Part shown: piece after piece, positions 10,131-22,492 of the stretch
How positions within the stretch are numbered: position 1 is the first letter of the stretch
How the letters are laid out: each line of letters starts with the position of its first letter
DNA from: Leptospira ainazelensis
Lineage (GTDB): Bacteria > Spirochaetota > Leptospiria > Leptospirales > Leptospiraceae
Direction of reading: 5' to 3'
DNA: 64,000 nucleotides
NCBI RefSeq assembly: GCF_016918785.1
Contig: NZ_JAFFPT010000078.1
Coordinates: forward strand, 1-64,000
The notes under the pieces: generated by a model
The model's input: the letters and a program-made list of their open reading frames with translations, nothing else
Databases searched by the model: none
What the model was told of the DNA's origin: nothing
Position numbers and translations under genes: made by a program

Positions 10131-10853
10131 CTAATATCGTTTTTTAATACTTGGATCCCTTTTAAAGTATTCCGGACCATAGTCACTCAAATTTAAGTCA
10201 AGAAAACTAATCTCCGCTATACATGTATCATTGTATTTTGAACCAGGATACGTAGAAAGAATCTCAAATTTAAAATATACGATCTTCAACCTATCATTAA
10301 AGTATATCCGTTCTCCTCCTCCATCATAATCACTCATAATACACTGATTTTGAAAATCATTTATGCAGGCTTTGAATTTGCTCGTATTCGCTGAAAATTC
10401 ATTACAATAATCTTTGGCTGACTCTATCTTACCTCCCCCATTCTCTGATCCGCACGCATTATCACCGAAAGTATAAGTAAATTCTTTCTTTGTGCCATTT
10501 TCGGCAAGTATAGAGATTTTCGCTTCCTTAACTCGATTATTACTTAAATATTTGTCTTTATATTTTCCGAATCCATTTAAGACGTTCAATCCTATTACAT
10601 CCGTTGGCGGAAGTATAAATTCTATATATTCGTTCACTCCAGAACCATCTTTTCCTTCGCACCAAGCCGTCTCGACTTTTCCGTCCATAGCCTTGATTGT
10701 ATCATAAAAATCTTTTGGTTTACTTTTCTCTGTCAAGATCGAGCTTGAAGAAGCCTTAATTTTATTGATCGACAAGAAATGATAAGTTGTCGAATCCGCA
10801 TTTAAATACATTGAAACGAATAAAACCAAACAAGTTAAAATTATTTTTTTCAT
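10131..10853 (-). CDS. Secreted discoidin/NADase-type glycan-binding-like protein
   Basis: 240 residues, signal peptide MKKIILTCLVLFVSMYLNA. The segment at about residues 45-120 (FYDTIKAMDGKVETAWCEG ... EYIEFILPP ... LNVLNGFGKYKDKYLSNNRVKEAKI) follows the pattern of F5/8-type (discoidin-like) carbohydrate-binding domains, as in the 'NADase-type glycan-binding domain' proteins common in Leptospira. Several cysteines lie in the middle. AGGGGC precedes the ATG. Likely exported, binding surface sugars; ligand unknown. First gene of a two-gene operon with 9498-10127. Confidence 0.65.
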   Translation of the reverse strand: MKKIILTCLVLFVSMYLNADSTTYHFLSINKIKASSSSILTEKSKPKDFYDTIKAMDGKVETAWCEGKDGSGVNEYIEFILPPTDVIGLNVLNGFGKYKDKYLSNNRVKEAKISILAENGTKKEFTYTFGDNACGSENGGGKIESAKDYCNEFSANTSKFKACINDFQNQCIMSDYDGGGERIYFNDRLKIVYFKFEILSTYPGSKYNDTCIAEISFLDLNLSDYGPEYFKRDPSIKKRY

Positions 10854-11079
10854 TTTGCCCCTATTTTACTTTTTATTTTGTAAATATCGTTTTTGAATAA
10901 TATGTTAATCTAAACGAAAAATTACGTTCTAAATTCTTAATGATCATAGTTATATCCTCTTATAATCTCCATTTCTTAGGTTTTTATAAATTATTGCATC
11001 TTCCTTTCGAAACCGTTCATTACTTTTGCCTTTGCCAAAGAATTCTAAGAATTAAGACTATGTATGATAGAATTATCGA

Positions 11080-12009
11080 TCACTTTTGAAAATCATTTTG
11101 TTTCGTATAGTTTTTCAGTTCGAAATAACCAACTTTGCCTTTATACTTTACGGCAACAATGCCTTCGCTTTGGGTACCGGCTTCTTCGAAAATTGCCGGA
11201 ATTAGAATACTACCATCCTTATTTATATATCCTTCTTTTCCTTTATCTCGAAATGCTGCTACACCATCTCTAAAAAAACCTACCCATTCAAATTTCGGAT
11301 GTAAAACTTTAGATCCTTTTTTGTTAATGAAATAAGATTCGCCATTTTTTAATACACGTGCGTAACCTTCGCTAAAACTAAAACCATCGTCAAATATAGG
11401 CTTAATTTGAAATTCACCCTTCATATCGATATAGCCAAATTTGCTATTTTCATTTACAAGCGCCAACCCTTCAGAGAAAATGCCTGCTACTTTGTATTTT
11501 AGTTTAATTTTAAGTTTTCCATAGATATCAATATATCCAAAAAGTCCATTAGAAGATACCGAAGCCAATCCTTCACTAAATTCAAATACATCATCATATT
11601 GAGGCGTAACGATAATTTCCCCACTTTTATTTTTAAAACCCCACAATGAATTTGAATCATCCATAAATGGAATCAAACCGGAATTAAACTCATATGGGAC
11701 CATGAATTTAATATCTAAAACTTCATTTCCCTGCTTATCTATATACCCATGAAAATTTTTTGAATAAACTGGAGCCAAACCCTCAGAAAAATATGTGGTT
11801 ATTTCGTACGTTGGATTCAATATAAAATCACCTTTCGTATTAATAAAACCAAACTCCCCATTAATTTTTACAGCGGCTAAGCCTTGCGAAAATTTTCTTC
11901 CCTCTTCATAAGTAGGCGGAATGAGCCAATCAATTTTAATTTCTTCGGAGAATAACGAAGTCATTGTTAAAATCAAAATACTAAAGTAGATTATTACGAT
12001 ATTTTTCAT
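11080..12009 (-). CDS. Secreted WG-repeat protein
   Basis: 309 residues with signal peptide ending SLFSEE. It consists of about seven tandem WG (KWG) repeats of roughly 35-45 residues with the pattern 'F-S-E-G-L-A-x-V...x-x-G-F/Y-I-(D/N)-x-x-G': for example FSQGLAAVKINGEFGFINTKG, FSEGLAPVYSKNFHGYIDKQG and FSEGLALVNENSKFGYIDMKG (each shown in part). WG repeats form beta-rich, propeller-like folds in many bacterial surface proteins. Function unknown. AAGGA precedes the start. Confidence 0.85.
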   Translation of the reverse strand: MKNIVIIYFSILILTMTSLFSEEIKIDWLIPPTYEEGRKFSQGLAAVKINGEFGFINTKGDFILNPTYEITTYFSEGLAPVYSKNFHGYIDKQGNEVLDIKFMVPYEFNSGLIPFMDDSNSLWGFKNKSGEIIVTPQYDDVFEFSEGLASVSSNGLFGYIDIYGKLKIKLKYKVAGIFSEGLALVNENSKFGYIDMKGEFQIKPIFDDGFSFSEGYARVLKNGESYFINKKGSKVLHPKFEWVGFFRDGVAAFRDKGKEGYINKDGSILIPAIFEEAGTQSEGIVAVKYKGKVGYFELKNYTKQNDFQK

Positions 12010-12063
12010 TGCCTAATTTCCTTAGATATTATAAAGCGAGAAATCAAAATAAGACGTAAATAC

Positions 12064-12632
12064 TTACTTTTTAAACCCTACACAGTAAAATAAATCCATC
12101 GGAAATGGAATCGATTTTTGTAGGTCATTAAATAAGATGAATATGTATGCAAAGCCTACTCCTTTCTTCCATAGTCCAATTACATGTACATATTTGTAAC
12201 CTTTTGAGAAGTTTGAGTTACCTTCAATTAGACCTGACATGCCATAATCAGCTCCATACTCGGGTTTAACTCCTTCAGGTGGAAACATGCTAAATCTTCC
12301 TATCAATTCTCCATCTTTCGGTTGGCTAATGTTCAGCATTACAACCTCTGTCGAAGTGCGAAATAAATACTCGTTTTTCTTTTCATCAGAATATGTTGTT
12401 GAATTAGGAAATAACGAAATCCTAACCTTCTTTACTAAAAGCGTGCTGATAAACAACGTCTTCTTGTTTTATTCGACTTACAGGTTTGTATGAAGATTTA
12501 TTCTTGAAATAGACAGAGAGTGATGATAGTGCTGATTCGAATTCAGGGTATTGGTTGTCACTTGCATTTAAATCAGTTAAAACTAAAACCAAGATAACCA
12601 ATATATAAACTTAATCTTACAAAGAGCCTCAT
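12064..12632 (-). pseudogene. Small secreted protein, two frameshifts
   Basis: An ATG at 12632 with AAAGG upstream opens MRLFVRLSLY. A shift in the TATATA run at about 12601-12606 is then needed to read on into ILVILVLVLTDLNASDNQ, a good signal-peptide end. That frame continues as YPEFESALSSLSVYFKNKSS...EDVVYQHAFSKEG until a stop at about 12425. A second shift there leads to VRISLFPNSTTYSDEKKNEY... in the long frame ending at 12064. All three pieces look coding, so I infer one roughly 185-residue ancestral gene. No family recognised. Confidence 0.5.
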
Positions 12633-12722
12633 TGCCACCTTTACCTAATATCTTAAAATTGAATGTTTTTTATATAGCTAAAATTTTTAAAACGAATGGC
12701 GTCTGATGACGCTGGCTGTTTT

Positions 12723-13586
12723 TTATTTCTCGAAACATTGACATGAATCGTCGAACCCAAGTTTTTCACACAAGAAGCTTGCTTCTGCACCCCCATATGG
12801 CTCTCCTTCAAAAAATCGACAATTACTCTCCTCTAATACCCAAGCATTATAGTCTCCTTCAGGATGCGGTTTCCCGTCAAAAGCCTGAGCAAATATTTCT
12901 TTCCAATCAAAATTGTCATCTAAAGAAATGAATCCTTTAAATCTGCCATCCCACTTGTATTGTTTTCCATTTATTGATAAATCATTTTTATTTCTTTTGT
13001 AGCTTGCATCGGAACTGTCACAATATCTTTGACTAGATTCTTCAGTGTTAGGTGGACCCGACCAATAACGACAAGAATTCATTTTCCCCTTCTGTGACTT
13101 TTCATCTAGGACAAACTGAATTATTCCAATATCATGTCCTTGAACTGACATTCGATACAAAACGAGTCTATCTGATATTGGTGCAGGTTCTGGCAGTGGA
13201 AGCTCACGTATCGCTTTTCCGTACGAAATTTTGAACGCTAATTCTCTTGAATACTCTGATTTCAAAAAAGGCGAGAATACCCATCCTTCTTTATTTAAGA
13301 ATTTTATTTGGCACCATGGACCAGAAAGATTTAGGAGTGTTTCATTAGTATTTTTACAACTGATAATTTGCGTACTTTCATTAAAAGGAATCTCTAATAT
13401 TTTTTTACTATTAGCCGATGGTTCAGTGCGGACCACTAAGCCTGGTTTAACATTTACTCGAACAACGGTTCCAGGTTCAAAAATAGTCTTTTCTATTCCA
13501 TTTCTTTCTGTTTTTTTACAGCTTATTATAAAAGTAATCAATACTAACAAAATCAAGGTGCTTTTTCTTCTTCCATTCAATGACAT
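12723..13586 (-). CDS. SH3-domain lipoprotein, Cys-rich C-terminus
   Basis: 287 residues. Signal ending TFIISC (lipobox), then SH3b (PGLVVRTEPSANSKKILEIPF ... GPWCQIKFLNKEGWVFSPFLK) at about residues 50-110. The C-terminal half is unrecognised and holds several cysteines (NSCRYW, QRYCDSS, SFLCEKLGFDDSCQCFEK). AGGATC lies seven bases upstream of the ATG. Related in its SH3 part to 3085-3831 and 6114-6617. Probable surface or periplasmic lipoprotein. Confidence 0.7.
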   Translation of the reverse strand: MSLNGRRKSTLILLVLITFIISCKKTERNGIEKTIFEPGTVVRVNVKPGLVVRTEPSANSKKILEIPFNESTQIISCKNTNETLLNLSGPWCQIKFLNKEGWVFSPFLKSEYSRELAFKISYGKAIRELPLPEPAPISDRLVLYRMSVQGHDIGIIQFVLDEKSQKGKMNSCRYWSGPPNTEESSQRYCDSSDASYKRNKNDLSINGKQYKWDGRFKGFISLDDNFDWKEIFAQAFDGKPHPEGDYNAWVLEESNCRFFEGEPYGGAEASFLCEKLGFDDSCQCFEK

Positions 13587-13719
13587 TTTTTGATCCTAAT
13601 TCTTAATTTGATATTTTCATTCGCCAGCATGCTTATTAAACGAGGCTCGCAATGTTAAGTTTGTGGGTGACTAAAAAGAAATTTCTAATTTCAATTTACA
13701 TCTATAAAAAAGAAAGAAC

Positions 13720-13943
13720 TTAATTTTCTAATGTCATCTTTCCTTGTCCATTGTGATATGAGTCATTTCTACTAAATCTTTTTCTCAATGGTTCCGTAAC
13801 CGATTGATATATTTCTTTTGACAAGCTGACCTTTTCATTTTCCTACAAATTTACGGATTCTTCTCTTTTACATCCATCCCCAATGAAATGAACAAAAGAA
13901 ATGTTAGTAGCAACATTGTGGATTTAACACTTTTTATCATCAT
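13720..13943 (-). pseudogene. Decayed small secreted protein downstream of a lipoprotein gene
   Basis: An ATG at 13941-13943 overlaps the TGA of the upstream lipoprotein gene (ATGA) and begins MMIKSVKSTMLLLTFLLFISLGMDVKEKNP, a signal-peptide-like segment that stops at codon 30. Further down, another frame reads ENEKVSLSKEIYQSVTEPL...NGQGKMTLEN and stops at 13720. Two small shifts in A-rich runs would join them into a secreted protein of about 75 residues. The ATGA overlap suggests it was once the second gene of the operon. Confidence 0.4.
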
Positions 13944-14749
13944 TTTTTTTCTATAAACTCCCCATAAGCCCAACCATAAAGTGATGTTTCATAGCCAATA
14001 CAAGAAACAAATACTTTAACGAAATACCAATTGTTTTCGAATTTATCTACGATGTCTTTTTCTTTAGTTTCAGCAATAAGTGTTAGGTCAAATTTCGCAG
14101 GGAAGCGAACGTAAATATCTGAATTTACTTTTTCAGGTTTTTGTACTGATGGAAATAAATGGAATTCGTCCAAACATTCTTCGCTCCCAAGGTCCGAAAA
14201 CGGAATTATTTTACCCGATATAGAGGGCGCTTGCCGGATATATAAAGAACGCTTTGTATTTGCTGGTTTATACCCAAGTATTCGAACTTCAACTTTATCA
14301 ATATTACTTTCATTTCCTGAGTTAATTGATTTTGGGTTGGTAAGTTCAAATTTCTCTTCGCTTCTTCCTTGAATGCAAGATATGTACTGTTGAGGTTTCC
14401 AGGCATGTTCATTTACAATAAATTCGCAAACAATTTTTTTTCCATTTAACCAAGTGTGGGTATTTTTATTGCTAAAACTTAATTTAATCTGCTTGTTGAC
14501 TAAGTGATATTTGCCAATTCCAGACACTACAGGTTCGCTTATTTGAGTATATTCGAATGTATTATCTTTATTGAAAGCGATGCGCTTACCTTTTTCATTT
14601 TCCCATTGATCGATAGAGGTTAATAACTGATTCAATTCGTGATCAGTTTTAGGGAGAGTCAATTTAACATCTTTTACATTATTTGATTTTGAACAATGCA
14701 TCAAATAGATTCCAGATAATAACAGAAACGAATTTATAATTACTTTCAT
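13940..14749 (-). CDS. Lipoprotein, DHExNQ/SH3-like family (copy 2)
   Basis: 269 residues from the ATG at 14749, which has AAAGGA upstream. The signal ends YLMHC. It shares with the protein at 5293-6069 the DHE-x-NQ-x-L-x-SID-x-W block, PQQYI-x-C, IPF-x-DL-x-x-EECL and a C-terminal NWYF...C-x-G...GWAYGEF. An SH3-like segment (SLYIRQAPSISGKIIPF) is visible around residue 175. Function unknown; surface or periplasmic. A decayed gene overlaps its stop. Confidence 0.7.
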   Translation of the reverse strand: MKVIINSFLLLSGIYLMHCSKSNNVKDVKLTLPKTDHELNQLLTSIDQWENEKGKRIAFNKDNTFEYTQISEPVVSGIGKYHLVNKQIKLSFSNKNTHTWLNGKKIVCEFIVNEHAWKPQQYISCIQGRSEEKFELTNPKSINSGNESNIDKVEVRILGYKPANTKRSLYIRQAPSISGKIIPFSDLGSEECLDEFHLFPSVQKPEKVNSDIYVRFPAKFDLTLIAETKEKDIVDKFENNWYFVKVFVSCIGYETSLYGWAYGEFIEKK

Positions 14750-14984
14750 AATTTTCCTTTTGCCGTTTTTTATAACTCTATAGCAGATTTTTACCAAATA
14801 TTCTCATATCAACTTTTTCAGTTATATCGCTACAAAAGTTTCAAAGAGCCTCTCTTATCCCAATAAATCAAAAAATAATAATGGTTTTGAAGGTTTTTTT
14901 CCTAAGACAATAGAATCCACTCTTACACAAAAAGACTTTTAACGCCCCATTTTCTCAAAAGTAGCCAAGAAAGAGAATTTCCGC

Positions 14985-15012
14985 TTGACAATCTTCCCTC
15001 TTTATGTATACA
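14985..15012 (+). promoter_or_regulatory. Predicted sigma-70 promoter of the transposase
   Basis: A perfect TTGACA at 14985-14990 and TATACA at 15007-15012, separated by 16 bp. A GTG start with AGGA follows at 15036. The TTG inside TTGACA is therefore better explained as a -35 box than as a start codon. Confidence 0.6.
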
Positions 15013-15035
15013 AAAGAACCTTCCAGGAACCAACT

Positions 15036-16337
<1,302 letters not shown>

Positions 16338-16343
16338 GATGGA

Positions 16344-17141
16344 TTATTCGTCCTTAAACAATTGATCGGTAAAACGGGAATCTGAAACGAGGCGGCTCTC
16401 TAAAAGATTAAAACCGACCCTTCGGAAGTAAGGTTCGATCATCTTCATGTATTGTTTTTTAGTTCTCACGAAGGCGTAAGGATCTTCAAAGTAGATTTCT
16501 TTTTTCATTCTTATGTAGTCGTCTTTCGTGGGAACGGAGAAATAGAGATACTTTACGATCCTATGAAGTTTTTCGAAGACCGGTTTTAGGTCGCCTTCTA
16601 TGTATTGAACCACGGAATTGCAGATCCCGAGATCGAAAGGAAGATGAACAAAATAAGACAGATCCAATTCCTGAACCGTCGTGTTTAAGACGGAGATGTT
16701 CCAGGCGCGGATCCATTTTTGTGTTAGAAGTTCGTCGAGCATCTGTTCCGAAGGATCGATCGCAAGAACCCTCCCCGGCTTGAAAATCTTCACCATCTCT
16801 TTTAAAAGAATTCCCTTCCCAAAACCGAAATCCGCAATCGAATTTACGTTGATCTCCATCAGATTGAAGATCGATTTCGCATAACGTGCGTGTTCTTTTG
16901 CGTTAAATGTCGCGTCTACGTCGGTTCCCGATCCGTAGATGTCCCTCCAATACGCGGTCTCGAAGGGAAGTCCGTTGGCTCCTATCGTCAAACCCTCGTC
17001 CTCGGAAGATTCTTCTTTTTTGCCTTTTAAACCGAACTTTAATTTTTCCTTATATTCCGACAAGGAGACGGCGATCTTTTGACCTTTGGAAGTCGGATTC
17101 TTATCTTTTGGATTTTTCTTTTGATTCCAGATGGACTTCAA
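16344..17141 (-). CDS. Class I SAM-dependent methyltransferase
   Basis: 265 residues. Motif I is IADFGFGKG (about residues 95-104), followed by VLAIDPSEQMLDEL (motif II acidic residue) and FDLGICNSVVQYIEGD (motif IV). A Lys-rich N-terminus (about 1-50) precedes the domain. Substrate unknown. The start overlaps the stop of the upstream membrane protein gene by ATGA, so the two are one operon. Confidence 0.8.
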   Translation of the reverse strand: MKSIWNQKKNPKDKNPTSKGQKIAVSLSEYKEKLKFGLKGKKEESSEDEGLTIGANGLPFETAYWRDIYGSGTDVDATFNAKEHARYAKSIFNLMEINVNSIADFGFGKGILLKEMVKIFKPGRVLAIDPSEQMLDELLTQKWIRAWNISVLNTTVQELDLSYFVHLPFDLGICNSVVQYIEGDLKPVFEKLHRIVKYLYFSVPTKDDYIRMKKEIYFEDPYAFVRTKKQYMKMIEPYFRRVGFNLLESRLVSDSRFTDQLFKDE

Positions 17142-18478
17142 GGATTTTGTTCCGGACTCAGCGCGGAAGAGGTAAAGAGCCCCGTCAGAAAACGATTGAG
17201 CCCTTTTTCTCCATTCTTAGATAAGAGCTGAGAATTGGCTTTCTCCACCTGAATCTTGATCTGAGTATTTTCTTTTTCTCCGCTGATTACCTTTGTCAGA
17301 AATCCGGTGATCAAAATCTGTTCCCCGGATAAAAAGACGTATTGCGGATTCTTAAACTTATAACGTTTTAAAAGATCTCTCTTGTCTGCGAGCCAGACTT
17401 CTTCCAAAAAGAGATAATCTCGATTCTTCCATTCCTTTGGCTTAAAAGATACGAGCCTTTGTTTGGAATGAAAATACACGTAAGACGAAACAGCAGGACT
17501 TGCAAAGATCTTCTCTTCCGCCTGAATCACTTCCCTACTCTTTAAATTTACGAGATCTTTTGTAAAGGCGCTCAACTTCGTCGCGTTGATTCCCGTCGTA
17601 GGTTTTACGGAAAAATATGCGGAAACAAGAAGAGCGACAAACAAGACCGCGCTCGCGGCGATCGTATTCAGCTCTTTCTCCGATTTCAAAAGAAAACTTC
17701 CTACGTAGAGAATAAGAAACAAAGGACCGATGTTGATCAGATAATTCCATCCGAGTTTATAAAAACTTTCGAAAGAATTTTCTCCGTAGAATTCGACGTT
17801 GATTAGAATCGTTAGAAGAGCGAGAAACGCTCCGAGATAAACAAGCAATACAAGCTGAGGAATATTTCTTCTTTTGAAAAATACGGACTGATGTTTTTTT
17901 CTTTCTTTGATTCCCACGGTCCCGGCTTTGATCACAAAGACGGTCATTCCAAAAAGAAACACCGAGAAGTGGGAAAAGAAACTTCCGAGAATACAAATCA
18001 CAAGCAAGAATATGTCGCCCAGAGTTTCCATTCTAAAAGCAAGAAAGAGAATCAACAAAAAGGAAAGACTAAACAACTCGGGATAAAAGTGCAAAGGTAT
18101 AGAAAAGGTCAGCGGAGTCAGAGCCGAAAGATAACAGATCAGATAGTGATTCGGTTTCCATTTTTCTCTCTGAAGAATCAACCCGATCACGTGGATACAA
18201 AACGAAAAAACAAAAGCGGAAAGAGAATAAAAGGCCGTGGTATAATTGAGCCCTGTGATCGATTTCCAAAAATCCAAAATGAAAAAGGAAAGCGGCGCTT
18301 GATCGGAGAAAAATTTTCCTTCTTCGGTCAGAGAACGAAGGTTGGCGAGAACACTCAGCGCCTCCGGATTCAGAGGTTCTCCAAACCAGTGATAAAGGAC
18401 GGAAAGCACGACTGAAAGGCCGATCGCCGAAAGAAAAAGGTAGATTGGGTTGGCTTTGTTGCTTCTTTCTAAATCCAT
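17138..18478 (-). CDS. Polytopic membrane protein, glycosyltransferase-like
   Basis: 446 residues with about eight to ten hydrophobic segments between residues 12 and 300 and a soluble C-terminal part (about 310-446). The N-terminal layout resembles GT-C/PMT-type glycosyltransferases, with a first loop carrying acidic residues after TM1 (LSVLYHWFGEPLNPEAL). No motif proves this. It is the first gene of an operon with the methyltransferase and diverges from the mutase gene, sharing the gap 18479-18588. Confidence 0.6.
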   Translation of the reverse strand: MDLERSNKANPIYLFLSAIGLSVVLSVLYHWFGEPLNPEALSVLANLRSLTEEGKFFSDQAPLSFFILDFWKSITGLNYTTAFYSLSAFVFSFCIHVIGLILQREKWKPNHYLICYLSALTPLTFSIPLHFYPELFSLSFLLILFLAFRMETLGDIFLLVICILGSFFSHFSVFLFGMTVFVIKAGTVGIKERKKHQSVFFKRRNIPQLVLLVYLGAFLALLTILINVEFYGENSFESFYKLGWNYLINIGPLFLILYVGSFLLKSEKELNTIAASAVLFVALLVSAYFSVKPTTGINATKLSAFTKDLVNLKSREVIQAEEKIFASPAVSSYVYFHSKQRLVSFKPKEWKNRDYLFLEEVWLADKRDLLKRYKFKNPQYVFLSGEQILITGFLTKVISGEKENTQIKIQVEKANSQLLSKNGEKGLNRFLTGLFTSSALSPEQNP

Positions 18479-18527
18479 TGCGGGTCCGTAGGGTTTTTGC
18501 GGAAATCAGAGCAAGGATAAAAATTGA

Positions 18528-18560
<33 letters not shown>

Positions 18561-18588
18561 ATGAGAACCTCGAATCGGGACAGAATTC

Positions 18589-20601
<2,013 letters not shown>

Positions 20602-20622
20602 CGCGTCTCTGCGGAATTGTCT

Positions 20623-21573
<951 letters not shown>

Positions 21574-21831
21574 AATTCGGAGAAAGGACTTTGGGTAGAA
21601 TTCATACGAAGTCTTTTCGCGAAAATTCCGAGTTCAAATGGATTGAGATGCCGGTTTTGAATTGGTTTTGTCGAGAAATTGGAGTGGGCGCGCGGTCTTG
21701 ACGGTCTTGACGGTCTTGACGGTCTTGACGGTCTTGACGGTCTTGACGGTCTTGACGGTCTTGACGGTCTTCGAATGGTTGCGAGACCTTTGCGGTTGTG
21801 CGGTTTCTTTTTTTGGGCCGGACGGTTTTGT
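21574..21831. other. Intergenic gap with a 9-bp tandem repeat
   Basis: Apart from the tandem repeat at 21693-21771 I see no gene here. An 81-codon frame across it (poly-GLD) is a by-product of the 9-bp period. Confidence 0.6.
21693..21771 (+). repeat. 9-bp tandem repeat (VNTR), 8.8 copies
   Basis: Eight perfect copies of CGGTCTTGA (21693-21764) followed by a partial CGGTCTT. It is intergenic, between meaB and a convergent DUF1564 gene. The perfect copies suggest recent expansion, making it a likely variable-number locus. Confidence 0.95.
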
Positions 21832-22449
21832 TTAGGCGCTATTCGGGGGAAGATGGTAGGGGAAGGTGTCGGTCATTGGGTTGGGTTCGAATTCCAGTTC
21901 TCGGGAAATGAGGTTTTGTCGTAAATCGAGGGTCCAAATCATCCTGTAAGACTCGTGAAACCTAGGAACTCCTTGGTTCAAAGTATCCAGGATAGAATCC
22001 CCAACTCCAACGTCATCCAACCAAAGCAAATAATTAAAAAGATAACACCTCGAAACCCCGTGCGCGGCCGCAAGCGCACCCAAAACCGCCCAAGCTCCGG
22101 TGTTCACACGAATGCTCATCTTCTTCATTTTCCCAACTCCCCGATTGTATTTAATTTTCCCGGCCCTCCAGTGTAATCTCTTCAGAGAACTCACGTACTT
22201 CGTATATCTCCTCAAAAGATACGGAAGTTTTTTCCGAAGAATGTTCCTTTCCTCCAAACTCAATTCATCCCAATAAGAAAGAGGGATCAAAATAGAGTCT
22301 GTCCCAATCTCTCCTTCAATCAAAGCAGATTCAATCTTTCTCTCAGAGCTTAACGATAGAATGTCCATTAACCAGAACGGTTCCCGAAACATTCCACGAT
22401 ATCGCAAAAAGAAGAAAAAAAATCCTCCGAGAATCATTTTTAAGAACAC
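21832..22449 (-). CDS. DUF1564 family protein (Leptospira-specific)
   Basis: Up to 205 residues. The core matches DUF1564, a paralogous family essentially restricted to Leptospira: ERNILRKKLPYLLRRYTKYV, then a basic region, then VNTGAWAVLGALAAAHGVSRCYLFNYLLWLDDVGVGDS and a C-terminal HESYRMIWTLDL (segments shown in part). The N-terminal 20 residues (GGFFFFFLRYRG) look atypical. The true start may be ATG at 22392 or 22368, though only the GTG at 22449 has a nearby AAGGAG, placed too close. Function unknown; the conserved central segment looks helix-turn-helix-like, but that is a guess. Confidence 0.8.
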   Translation of the reverse strand: MFLKMILGGFFFFFLRYRGMFREPFWLMDILSLSSERKIESALIEGEIGTDSILIPLSYWDELSLEERNILRKKLPYLLRRYTKYVSSLKRLHWRAGKIKYNRGVGKMKKMSIRVNTGAWAVLGALAAAHGVSRCYLFNYLLWLDDVGVGDSILDTLNQGVPRFHESYRMIWTLDLRQNLISRELEFEPNPMTDTFPYHLPPNSA

Positions 22450-22455
22450 TTCTCC

Positions 22456-22483
22456 TTGACATCGGAAATTTATTTCTTACATT
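22456..22483 (+). promoter_or_regulatory. Predicted promoter of the caspase-like gene
   Basis: TTGACA at 22456-22461, a 16-bp spacer and a weak TACATT at 22478-22483. The ATG at 22493 follows after only 9 bp and has no ribosome site, so the mRNA could be leaderless. Confidence 0.35.
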
Positions 22484-22492
22484 CCTTTCTCT

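Noticed and set aside
14985..15035. TTG start giving a 450-residue transposase
   Set aside because: The TTG is the first part of a perfect TTGACA -35 box; the GTG at 15036 has a proper ribosome site.
17891..18415. 174-codon Lys/Arg-rich frame antisense to the membrane protein gene
   Set aside because: Low-complexity shadow of a Phe/Leu-rich membrane gene.
21679..21924. Small protein with Gly-Leu-Asp repeats
   Set aside because: The repeat is a by-product of a 9-bp DNA period. No ribosome site, and the rest overlaps the DUF1564 gene in antisense.
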